Assembly (NCBI GenBank): GCA_014529385.2 | Contig: CM043944.1 | Span: 73,520,884-73,584,883, forward strand | Source of the DNA: Adiantum capillus-veneris | Taxonomy: Eukaryota > Streptophyta > Polypodiopsida > Polypodiales > Pteridaceae | Length of the DNA: 64,000 nt | Direction of reading: 5' to 3' | Shown here: positions 49,501 to 61,363 of the stretch, piece by piece | Position numbering within the stretch: the first letter of the stretch is position 1 | Layout: the number at the start of each line of letters is the position of its first letter | Translations under genes and position numbers: made by a program | The notes under the pieces: model-generated | Databases searched by the model: none | What the model was told of the DNA's origin: nothing | What the model saw: the letters and a program-made list of their open reading frames with translations, nothing else

Positions 49501-52500
49501 AATACCTTAAACCCACGATATTGTTTACATGTGGGGTTTAACGTCAAGGTCAGTCACTTTTCCAAGCTATTATCCCTAGTAGCATGAGTGGTTTGGTCTC
49601 AAGATTCACCACTTTTCCACTCTATGTCATTATATAAAGAAGATCTAGGTGTTAAGGTCGACCACTTGTCCAACCTATAAGCGTATATCTTAAAGGGTAT
49701 TCTTTCTCACCACTTGAAATGTCCATGATATGTTTTACATAGGGGTTTAGTTCCAAGGTCCACCACTTATCCAAGCTAACTTTATTCTTCTCATAGAGAG
49801 AAGCAAAAGGTCCACCACTTGTCCAAGCTAGGCTCCATTGAAACATGGAGAGAAGGATGCTCCACCATTTGTCGAAGCTAACTCTATAGAAACATGGAAG
49901 GTTTACATTCAAGGTCCACCAGTTGTCCAACCTATTAACGCTAGTAGCATGAGGGGTTTGGTCTCAAGATTCACCACTTTTTCACTCTGTGTTACATATA
50001 TTAAGAATATTTGGGTATTAAGGTCCACCACTTGTCCAACCTATAAGACTATATCTTAATGGTTATTCTTTCTGACCACTTGGAGTGACCATGAAAGGTT
50101 TTACATGGGGGTTTGGTTCCAAGGTCCACCACTTGTCCAAGCTAACTCTATTCAAACATAGAGAGAAGCAAAGGTCCACCACTTGTCTAAGCTAGGGTCT
50201 ATTGAAACATGGAGAGAAGGATGCTCCACCATTTGTCCAAGATAGACTCCATTGAAACATGAAGAGAAGCAAGCTGCACCATATCTCCAAGATGCTAGAC
50301 TCCATCGAAATACCTTAAACCCACGTTATTTTGTACATGGGGAGTTTACATTCAAGATCAACAATTTGTCCAACCTATTATCGCTAGTAGCATGAGTGGT
50401 TTGCTCTCAAGATTCACCACTTTTCCACTCTCTATCATTATATTAAGAATATTTGGGTGTTAAGGTCCACCACTTGTCCAACCTATAAGACTATATCTTA
50501 ATGGTTATTCTTTCTCACACTCACTTGAAAGACTATATCTTAATGGTTATCCCTAGCTATTATTGCTAGTAGCGTGAGTGGTTTGGTCTCAAGATTCACC
50601 ACTTTTATTAAGAATATGTGGGTGTTAAGGTCCACCACTTGTCCAACCTATAAGGCTACATCTTAAAGGTTATTCTTTCTTACTACTTGGAGTGACCATG
50701 ATAGGTTTTACATGGGGGTTTGGTTCCAAGGTCCACCACTTGTCCAAGCTAACTCTATTGAAACATAGAGAGAAGCAAAGGTCCACCCCTTGTCTAAGCT
50801 AGGGTCCATTGAAACATGGAGAGAAGGATGCTCCACCATTTGTCCAAGGTAGGCTCCATTGAAACATGAGGAGAATCAAGGTGCACCATGACTCCAAGAT
50901 GCTAGGCTCCATCGAAAAACATTAAACCCATGATATGTCGTAGATGAGGGGTTTACATTCAAGGTCCAACACTTGTCCAAGCTATTATTGGTAGTAGCCT
51001 GAGTGGTTTGGTCTCAAGATTCACCATTTTTCCACTCTATGTCATTATATTAAGAATATGCGCACCACCACTTGTCCAACCTATAAGGCTACATCTTAAA
51101 GGTTATTCTTTATTACCACTTGGAGTGACCATGATAGGTTTTACATGGGGGTTTGGTTCCAAGGTCCACCACTTGTCCAAGCTAACTCTATTGAAACATA
51201 GAGAGAAACAAAGGTCCACCACTTGTCCAAGCTAGGGTCCATTGAAACATGGAGAGAAGGATGCTCCACCATTTGTCCAAGATAGGCTCCATTGAAACAT
51301 GACGAGAAGCAAGCTGCACCATGTCTCTCAAGATGCTAGGCTCCATCGAAATACATTAAACCCACGATATTTCGTAGATGAGGGGTTTTACATTCAAGGT
51401 CCACCACTTGTCCAAGCTATTATTGCTAGTAGCCTGAGTGGTTTGGTCTCAAGATTCACCACTTTTATTAAGAATATGTGGGTGTTAAGGTCCACCACTT
51501 GTCCAACCTATAAGGCTACATCTTAAAGGTTATTCTTTCTTACTACTTGGAGTGACCATGATAGGTTTTACATGGGGGTTTGGTTTCCAAGGTCCACCAC
51601 TTGTCCAAGCTAACTCTATTGGAAACATAGAGAGAAGCAAAGGTCCACCCCTTGTCTAAGCTAGGGTCCATTGAAACATGGAGAGAAGGATGCTCCACCC
51701 ATTTGTCCAAGTTGGCTCCATTGAAACATGAGGAGAAGCAAGGTGCACCATGTCTCCAAGATGCTAGGCTCCATCGAAAACACATTAAACCCACGATATG
51801 TTTCGTAGATGAGGGTTTTTACATTCAAGGTCCACACTTGTCCAAGCTATTATTGCTAGTAGCCTGAGTGGTTTGGTCTCAAGATTCACCACTTTTCCAC
51901 TCTATGTCATTATATTAAAATATGCGCGTGTTAAGGTCCACCACTTGTACCAACCTATAAGGCTACATCTTAAAGGTTATTCTCTTATTACACACTTGGA
52001 GTGACCATGATAGGTTTTACATGGGGGTTTGGTTCCAAGGTCCACCACTTGTCCAAGCTAACTCTATTGAAACATAGAGAGAAACAAAGGTCCACCACTT
52101 GTCCAAGCTAGGGTCCATTGAAACATGGAGAGAAGGATGCTCCACCATTTGTCCAAGAGTAGGCTCCATTGAAACATGACGAGAAGCAAGCTGCACCATG
52201 TCTCCAAGATGCTAGGCTCCATCGAAATACATTAAACCCACGATATTTCGTAGATGAGGGGTTACATTCAAGGTCCACCACTTGTCCAAGCTATTATTGC
52301 TAGTAGCCTGAGTGGTTTGGTCTCAAGATTCACCACTTTTATTAAGAATATGTGGGTGTTAAGGTCCACCACTTGTCCAACCTATAAGGCTACATCTTAA
52401 AGGTTATTCTTTCTTACTACTTGGAGTGACCATGATAGGTTTTACATGGGGGTTTGGTTCCAAGGTCCACCACTTGTCCAAGCTAACTCTATTGAAACAT

Positions 52501-55500
52501 AGAGAGAAACAAAGGTCCACCCCTTGTCCAAGCTAGGGTCCATTGAAAACATGGAGAGAAGGATGCTCCACCATTTGTCCAGGTAGGCTCCATTGAAACA
52601 TGAGGAGAATCAAGGTGCACCATGTCTCCAAGATGCTAGGCTCCATCGAAAAACATTAAACCCACGATATGTCGTAGATGAGGGGTGTACATTCAAGTCC
52701 ACCACTTGTCCAAGCTATTATTGCTAGTAGGCCTGAGTGGTTTGGTCTCAAGATTCACCACTTTTCCACTCTATGTCATTATATTAAGAATATGCCGTGT
52801 TAAGGTCCACCACTTGTCCAACCTATAAGGCTACATCTTTAAGGTTATCTTTATTACCACTTGGAGTGACCATGATAGGTTTTACATGGGGGTTTGGTTC
52901 CAAGGTCCACCACTTGTCCAAGCTAACTCTCTATTGAAACATAGAGAGAAACAAAGGTCCACCACTTGTCCAGCTAGGGTCCATTGAAACATGGAGAGAA
53001 GGATGCTCCACCATTTGTCCAAGATAAGGCTCCATTGAAACATGACGAGAAGCAAGCTGCACCATGTCTCCAAGATGCTAGGCTCCATCGAAATAACATT
53101 AAAACCCACGATATTTCGTAGATGAGGGTTTACATCAAGGTCCACCACTTGTCCAAGCTATTACTGCTAGTAGCCTGAGTGGTTGGTCTCAAGATTCACC
53201 ACTTTTATTAAGAAAATGTGGGTGTTAAGGTCCACCACTTGTCCAACCTATAAGGCTACATCTTAAAGGTTATTCTTTCTTACTACTTGGAGTGACCATG
53301 ATAGGTTTTACATGGGGTTTGGTTCCAAGGTCCACCCCTTGTCCAAAGCTTACAACTATTGAAACATAGAGAGAAGCAAAGGTCCACCCCCTTGTCTAAG
53401 CTAGGGTCCATTGAAACATGGAGAGAAGGATGCTCCACCATTTGTCCAGGTGGTAGGCTCCATTCAAACATGAGGAGAAGCAAGGTGCACCATGTCTCCA
53501 AGATGCTAGCTCCATTGAAAAACATTAAACCCACGATATGTCGTAGATGAGGGGTGTACATTCAAGGTCCACCACTTGTCCAAGATATTATTGCTAGTAG
53601 CCTGAGTGGTTTGGTCTCAAGAGTCACCACTTTTCCACTCTATGTCATTATATTAAGAATATGCGCGTGTTAAGGTCCACCACTTGTCCAACCTATAAGG
53701 CTACATCTTTAAGGTTATTCTTTATTACCACTTGGAGTGACCATGATAGGTTTTACATGGGGGTTTGGTTCCAGGTCCACCACTTGTCCAAGCTAACTCT
53801 ATTGAAACATAGAGAGAAACAAAGGTCCACCACTTGTCCAAGCTAGGGTCCATTGAAACATGGAGAGAAGGATGCTCCACCATTTGTCCAAGATAGGCTC
53901 CATTGAAACATGACGAGAAGCAAGCTGCACCATGTCTCCAAGATGCTAGGCTCCATCGAAATACATTAAACCCACGATATTTCGTAGATGAGGGGTTTAC
54001 ATTCAAGGTCCACCACTTGTCCAAGCTATTATTGCTAGTAGCCTGAGTGGTTTGGTCTCAAGATTCACCACTTTTATTAAGAATATGTGGGTGTTAAGGT
54101 CCACCACTTGTCCAACCTATAAGGCTACATCTTAAAGGTTATTCTTTCTTACTACTTGGAGTGACCATGATAGGTTTTACATGGGGGTTTGGTTCCAAGG
54201 TCCACCACTTGTCCAAGCTAACTCTATTGAAACATAGAGAGAAGCAAAGGTCCACCCCTTGTCTAAGCTAGGGTCCATTGAAACATGGAGAGAAGGACGC
54301 TCCACCATTTGTGCAAGGTAGGCTCCATTGAAACATGAGGAGAACAAGGTGCACCATGTCTCCAAGATGCTAGGCTCCATCGAAAAACATTAAACCCACG
54401 ATATGTCGTAGATGAGGGGTTTACAGTCAAGGTCCACCACTTGTCCAAGCTATTATTGCTAGTAGCCTGAGTGGTTTGGTCTCAAGATTCACTACTTTTC
54501 CACTCTATGTCATTAAATTAAGAATATGCGCGTGTTAAGGTCCACCACTTGTCCACCTATAAGGCTATATCTTAAAGGTTATTCTTTCTCACCACTTGGA
54601 GTGACCATGATAGGTTTTACATGGGGGTTTGGTTCCAAGGTCCACCACTTGTCCAAGCTAACTCTATTGAAACATAGAGAGAAGCAAAGGTCCACCCTTG
54701 TCTAAGCTAGGGTCCATTGAAACATGGAGAGAAGGACGCTCCACCATTTGTGCAAGGTAGGCTCCATTGAAACATGAGGAGAATCAAGGTGCACCATGTC
54801 TCCAAGATGCTAGGCTCCATCGAAAAACATTAAACCCACGATATGTCGTAGATGAGGGGTTTACAGTCAAGGTCCACCACTTGTCCAAGCTATTATTGCT
54901 AGTAGCCTGAGTGGTTTGGTCTCAAGATTCACCACTTTTCCACTCTATGTCATTAAATTAAGAATATGCGCGTGTTAAGGTCCACCACTTGTCCAACCTA
55001 TAAGGCTATATCTTAAAGGTTATTCTTTCTCACCACTTGGAGTGACCATGATAGGTTTTAAATGGGGGTTTGGTTCCAAGGTCCACCACTTGTCCAAGCT
55101 AACTCTATTGAATAATAGAGAGAAGTAAAGGTCCACCACTTGTCCAAGCTAGGGTCCATTGAAACATGGAGAGAAGGATGCTCCACCATTTGTCCAAGAT
55201 AGGCTCCATTGAAACATGACGAGAAGCAAGCTGCACCATGTCTCCAAGATGCTAGGCTCCATCAAAATACATTAAACCCACGATATTTTGTAGAGAGGGG
55301 TTTACATTCAAGGTCCACCACTTGTCCAAGCTATTGTTGCTAGTAGCCTGAGTGGTTTGGTCTCAAGATTCACCACTTTTATTAAGAATATGTGGGTGTT
55401 AAGGTCCACCACTTGTCCAACCTATAAGGCTACATCTTAAAGGTTATTCTTTCTTACTACTTGGAGTGACCATGATAGGTTTTACATGGGGGTTTGGTTC

Positions 55501-56480
55501 CAAGGTCCACCACTTGTCCAAGCTAACTCTATTGAAACATAGAGAGAAGCAAAGGTCCACCCCTTGTCTAAGCTAGGGTCCATTGAAACATGGAGAGAAG
55601 GACGCTCCACCATTTGTGCAAGGTAGGCTCCATTGAAACATGAGGAGAATCAAGGTGCACCATGTCTCCAAGATGCTAGGCTCCATCGAAAAACATTAAA
55701 CCCACGATATGTCGTAGATGAGGGGTTTACAGTCAAGGTCCACCACTTGTCCAAGCTATTATTGCTAGTAGCCTGAGTGGTTTGGTCTCAAGATTCACCA
55801 CTTTTCCACTCTATGTCATTAAATTAAGAATATGCGCGTGTTAAGGTCCACCACTTGTCCAACCTATAAGGCTATATCTTAAAGGTTATTCTTTCTCACC
55901 ACTTGGAGTGACCATGATAGGTTTTAAATGGGGGTTTGGTTCCAAGGTCCACCACTTGTCCAAGCTATCTCTATTGAATAATAGAGAGAAGTAAAGGTCC
56001 ACCACTTGTCCAAGCTAGGGTCCATTGAAACATGGAGAGAAGGATGCTCCACCATTTGTCCAAGATAGGCTCCATTGAAACATGACGAGAAGCAAGATGC
56101 ACGATGTCTCCAAGATGCTAGGCTCCATCGAAATACCTTAAACCCACGATATTTCGTAGATGGGGGTTTACTTTCAAGGTCCACCACTTGTCCAAGCTAT
56201 TATCGCTAGTAGCATGGTTTGGTCTCAAGATTCACCAGTTTTCCACGCTATGTCATTATATGAAGAATATCTGGGTGTTAAGGTCCACCACTTGTCCAAC
56301 CTATAAGGCTATATTCTAAATGATATTTTTTTTGACCACTTGGAATGTGCATGATATGTTTTACATGGGGTTTTATTCCAAGGTCCACCACTTGTCCAAG
56401 CTAGATCTATTACATATATATTATACATACAATATTCAACTAGATTCCCTACCTATCATGTCCAGTAGCATGGATGCTCT
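46581..56480 (+). repeat. Core-satellite array, right arm: eight-monomer unit of about 440 bp, about 22 copies
   Basis: The landmark TTTTACATGGGGGTTTGG (with variants) recurs near 47157, 47592, 48038, 48396, 48846, 49288, 49732, 50097, 50706, 51140, 51564 and on to 56357, usually 420-450 bp apart. Each unit has eight diverged monomers of about 50 bp, one of about 83 bp, all starting with a form of the core: four near-exact AAGGTCCACCACTTGTCCAA and four degenerate (CTCCACCATTTGTCCAA, GCACCATGTCTCCAA, TTCACCACTTTTCCA, CTCACCACTTGGA). From 50.7 kb two unit types alternate, giving a dimer of about 866 bp. Confidence 0.95.
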
Positions 56481-57400
56481 AGCTTGAAGGTCCACCACTT
56501 GTCCAACCTATACTCTCTTATGTAAGGGAGATCTCGCTATAAATTCAAAACCTTCCTGCCTAAATTTAAATATCCTCCCAAATCTTAAATATCCCGCCTA
56601 AATTTTAAACTATCCCGCCCAAATTTTAAAATTCAAACTTTTTTATAAAAATTTAAATTTTACTACTTAAATTTAAAATATTCTACGCAAAATTGATTTT
56701 AAATTCAAGTTTACCACAAAAAGATATCATTATACCACCTAAATTCAAATATGCAAACCTCAAATCATTATATTGTACATAAATTCAAACAAATTCAAAT
56801 TAACAAGCCTAAACTGATATTAGTTTGCATAGATATGAATTTATCACACCTAAATTATGTCACCATGTTAGAGAGAGTGGTTAGAGAATTTGAACAAGGT
56901 CCACCACTTGTCCAACCTAGATACCAAGAAGGATTGAGTGTACAAAGGTATTGTTTGGAGGTCCTTATAGTCCATTGGTCTTAAGGTCACTTGTGGTAAG
57001 GGTCCAAAAAGTGTATATATTCATCCAAAGAAATACACGTATTTGGTTACATCTAATGTCCAAACCATTTATAAATTTAGGTGTAAAAAAATAACACTAC
57101 TATTTTGAGAACAGAAGTTACACATCAATCTACAAATGGATATCCACAAATCTCACTCATACTAGAACAACCAAAACAATTCACCAGAATTCTAAAGAGA
57201 TCACGCAAGTAAGTCTTCCATTTATATACATACAATTTACAATGTGTTACATATTTGTTAGTTATTGTTATATTATATATATACTATGTAAATTATATGT
57301 AATTGTGTATGCATTATTAAATATTATTATTATGTATACAACAAATAAAAAATACTACTACACATAGATAACACAGACGCACATACATGAGCATGATATT
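56481..57400. other. AT-rich spacer
   Basis: 56540-56640 has a short repeat of TAAATTTTAAA and ATCCCGCC spaced about 20 bp. One isolated forward core sits at about 56894. No gene was identified. Confidence 0.5.
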
Positions 57401-57475
57401 TTTAGAGAGAGAGATAGCAAATATAGAGAGAGATTAGATAGAGAGAGAGAGAGAGAGAGAAAATAACTGTTTTTT
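57401..57475. repeat. GA-rich microsatellite region
   Basis: Interrupted (GA)n and GAGAGAGATAG runs. Confidence 0.8.
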
Positions 57476-57745
57476 AGAGAGAGGAGAGAGAAAGATAACA
57501 GATTTCACTGTGTTTATGTATGTGGAAGAGAGGAAGACGATGTATGGGAATATGTGCACGTATTTTCAAGAGAGAGACAACAAGATAACAGATTTCATTG
57601 TGGTTATGTATGTGGAAGTGAGGAAGACGATGTGTGGGAATATGTGCATGTATTTTCAAGAGAGAGACAGCAAGATAACAGATTTCACTGTGGTTATGTA
57701 TGTGGAAGAGAGGAAGACGATGTGTGGGAATATGTGTATGTGTGC
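57470..57745 (+). repeat. 90-bp tandem repeat, about three copies
   Basis: AGATAACAGATTTCA recurs at 57493, 57583 and 57673, and GAGGAAGACGATGT recurs at matching offsets. Because 90 is a multiple of three, a 131-codon repetitive frame (57510-57905) stays open; I do not regard it as a gene. Confidence 0.9.
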
Positions 57746-58939
57746 GGGGATACGTTTAAACTATGTATCTCTGTCTTTTGACGAGAGAGTGTGTGTGCAA
57801 GAAGAGTTACAGAGAACCATCTTCTCTATATGGAGAAAGACAGAGAGTGAGAGAGAGAGAAATACCTGTTTTTTCTCTATTCGTGAGGTGTGCAATGTCT
57901 CCTGAGAAGACTGCCCGATCCTGCCCTTCTGGAAAGCGTTGTGTACGCTGCTGTTTCTTTGTCTTGTGCGCGAACTTTCAATCCTGTGCACTCCACCTGT
58001 GTGTTGTGTACGATGCCGAGCTTGCTCCTCTACGCGCGCGTATACTCCAACTGTGTGCGATCCGTGTGCGCTTTCTGTGTTTTGCTGCTCGCCTGCTTTC
58101 TCTGTGTGCGTTTCTCGTGCGCTCTCTGTGTGCCTAATCTTGATAGGGTTTATTAGAATGCCACGTATGCTACAAGTCCATGTTTTATCATAGGATTAAA
58201 AAAAACAAAGCAATATAAAAAATTAACCAATTCACACGGCCAAAATTAAAGAAATCATGGTTGAAATCATGCTGCCCCAGGACCCCGCTCAGAACAATAT
58301 CCCAAAATCAACCTCCCAAGCCCCGCCATCGAGAGCGCTATATTCCACATCCCCATCAAGAGCGCTACCCCCAACCTCACGTGGAAGCGCTGCCTTGTCA
58401 CCCCATTGTGGCATTGCCCTAAGACCCCGCATCTGGAGTGCTAAATGGGAACATTCTTCATTAGTGAAATTTTGAACATAAATTATATTAGCATATACTT
58501 AATATAATACAAATATTAACATATTAGCTATACTACTAATTTACTATAGCAGTTCTAGATTATGTCCCATACTATATTTAAGGTGCCAAAGGTTTGGCCT
58601 TATGGTCCTAGATTTAGCCAAGTGGTCAACACATATAGGACCAAGTGCACACTGTGCCACAAAACTTGGCCACCACTTCACTTGCCAAAGTTTAGGCCAC
58701 ATGGTCAATCCTAACTTTCCAATGTTCTTATTATGTCACCTTTTGCCTCGTGGAAAACCTAGGCTTGTTTTCACATACTCAGGCACTTCAAGCCACAATA
58801 AATTGTCATTACTCTTCAACAACCCTTTTGTTCAAGTCTTTGAAAAAACATTGTTTAAGGCCACCCTAAACCATTTTCATTTAGGGGTGTCTAAAACTAG
58901 CTTTTTGGCAATTCGAGAAGAAAATGGTCAAAGTTTTAT
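57746..58939. other. Spacer with AGCGCT-spaced repeats, no clear gene
   Basis: 57950-58140 is T/C/G-rich with many TGTGCGC steps. 58320-58400 shows AGCGCT three times about 27-30 bp apart inside Pro/Ser-coding-like sequence. 58600-58930 contains a frame of 150 codons of unknown kind (58602-59054) that overlaps the satellite at its end. None has recognisable domains. Confidence 0.4.
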
Positions 58940-61290
58940 ACTTAGTTTTAACCACTTGACCAATTCAAATATTGGAAAGCAAGGTCTTGTAATACTTTTC
59001 TTTGGACATCACACATTAAAACTAGGTCCCTCACTTGTCCAAGCTATGCTCTAATACAATAAAGGGCTTTTGGTTTCAAGATGCACCACTTTCCCAACCT
59101 TGATTCCATTAAAGAAGCTAGCTCTACTTAGACATTTAATAGCAAGGTCTTTGCAGCATTCAGATTGAACATTTTCCATGGCAGCTAGGTCCACCACTTA
59201 TCTAAGCTATGCTCTAATAGAGTAAGGGGGTTTTGGTTTCAAGATCCACCACTTGTCCAAACTTGATTTGGGAAGCAAGGTCCTATAATAGTTTGCTTTG
59301 GACATTCACCATTACAACTAAGTCCACCACTTCTCCAAGCTATGTTCTAATACACTAAGGAGGTTTTGGTTTCAAGGAGAACCACTTGTACGACTCTGTT
59401 TTTGGAAGTAAGGTCTTTACATAGTTCACCTTGGACCTTGGACATTGGATACTACAACTAAGCCCACCACTTGTCCAAGATATCCTCTATATATAGCCAA
59501 AGGGTTTGGGTTTCAAGATTCACCACTTTTCCAACCTTTCTTCCATTAAAGAAAGGAGGGGCTTTATAACTAGGTCCACCACTTGTCCAAGCTATGCTCT
59601 GATATGGAAAGGGATTTTGGTTTCAAGGTCCACCACGTGTTCAACCTTGCAAGACTCAAGGGATACTTGGACATTGGAAAGAATAGTCCTATAGTAGTTG
59701 ATAGGTGGCAGTGGGTATTACAACTAGGTCCAACCTATGCTCTCATATCGCAAAGAGGCTTTTCTTTCAAGGTCCACCACTTGTCCAACCTTGCTTCCAT
59801 TAAAGAAATGAGGGGCTACGTAAACATTGGCAAGCAAGGTAGCAAGGTTCTAAGGTGTTTCACCTTGGATATTGGGCATTATAACTAGGTCCACCACTTG
59901 TCCAAGCTATGCTCTGATAAAGAAAGGGGATTTTCGTTTAAAGGTCCACCATGTGTTCAACCTTTCTAATATAGAAAGGGGATTTTGGTTTCAAGGTCCA
60001 CCACGTGTTCAACCTTGCAAGACTCAAGGGATACTTGGACATTGGAAAGCATAGTCCTATAGTAGTTGATAGGTGGCAGTGGGTATTACAACTAGGTCCA
60101 ACTATGCTCTCATATCGCAAAGAGGCTTTGCTTTCAAGGTCCACCACTTGTCCAACCTTGCTTCCATTAAAGAAATGAGGGGCTACGTAAACATTGGCAA
60201 GCAAGGTAGCAAGGTTCTAAGGTGTTTCACCTTGGATATTGGGCATTATAACTAGGTCCACCACTTGTCCAAGCTATGCTCTGATAAAGAAAGGGGATTT
60301 TCGTTTAAAGGTCCACCATGTGTTCAACTTTCTAATATAGAAAGGGGATTTTGGTTTCAAGGTCCACCACGTGTTCAACCTTGCAAGACTCAAGGGATAC
60401 TTGGACATTGGAAAGCATAGTCCTATAGTAGTTGATAGGTGGCAGTGGGTATTACAACTAGGTCCAACCTATGCTCTCATATCGCAAAGAGGCTTTGCTT
60501 TCAGGTCCACCACTTGTCCAACCTTGCTTCCATTAAAGAAATGAGGGGCTACGTAAACATTGGCAAGCAAGGTAGCAAGGTTCTAAGGTGTTTCACTTGG
60601 ATATTGGGCATTATAACTAGGTCCACCACTTGTCCAAGCTATGCTCTGATAAAGAAAGGGGATTTTCGTTTTAAGGTCCACCATGTGTTCAACCTTTCTA
60701 ATATAGAAAGGGGATTTTTGTTTCAAGGTCCACCACGTGTTCACCTTGAAAGACTCAAGGGATACTTGGACATTGGAAAGCATAGTCTTATAGTAGTTGA
60801 TAGGTGGCAGTGGGTATTAAAACTGTCCAACCTATGCTCTTATATAGCAAAGGGCTTTGGTTTCAAGGTCCACCACTTGTCCAACCTTACTTCCATTAAA
60901 GAAATGAGGGCTACGTAAACATTGGCAAGCAAGGTAGCAAAGTCCTAAGGTATTTCACCTTGGATATTGGGCATTATAACTAGGTCCACCACTTGTCCAA
61001 GCTATGCTCTGATATAGAAAGGGGATTTTTGTTTCAAGGTCCACCACGTGTTCAACCTTGAAAGACTCAAGGGATACTTGGACATTGGAAAGCATAGTCC
61101 TATAGTAGTTGATAGGTGGCAGTGGGTATTACAACTAGGTCCACCACTTGTCCAACCTATGCTCTCATATAGCAAAGAGGCTTTGGTTTCAAGGTCCACC
61201 ACTTGTCCAACCTTGCTTCCATTAATATAGCAAGGAGGATTTGGTCTCAAGGTTCACCACTTGTCCAACCTATGCAAACCTTTTTCATGT
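58940..61290 (+). repeat. Core-satellite array with a different, about 367-bp unit
   Basis: The core is forward throughout. CCACCACGTGTTCA recurs near 59628, 59999, 60363, 60730 and 61044 (371, 364, 367 and 314 bp apart). Linkers such as GATAGGTGGCAGTGGGTATT and GGGGCTACGTAAACATTGG are not found in the 440-bp array. Only the core is shared between the two arrays. Confidence 0.93.
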
Positions 61291-61363
61291 TGTAGCATGA
61301 TTTTTGGTTTGAAGAGTATTTTTCTATAACTATGGATTTAACAATGTAATCTTTTTACTTAAG

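Noticed and set aside
46759-56187. Many minus-strand frames of 60-118 codons reading like LDKWWTFASLYVSIELAWTSGGP
   Set aside because: They are recurring translations of the satellite unit with scattered frameshifts. No start context, splice pattern or substitution pattern supports a protein; openness follows from the repeat itself.
46581-56480. CRISPR-like repeat and spacer pattern
   Set aside because: The stretches between core copies are themselves repeated in order, monomers vary in length, and the host looks eukaryotic.
57510-57905. 131-codon repetitive open frame
   Set aside because: Created by a 90-bp tandem repeat whose length is a multiple of three; no domain, and two alternative frames are also open.
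58602-59054. 150-codon plus-strand frame before the second array
   Set aside because: No domain recognised, and its last part runs into a core copy of the satellite, so it is likely fortuitous.
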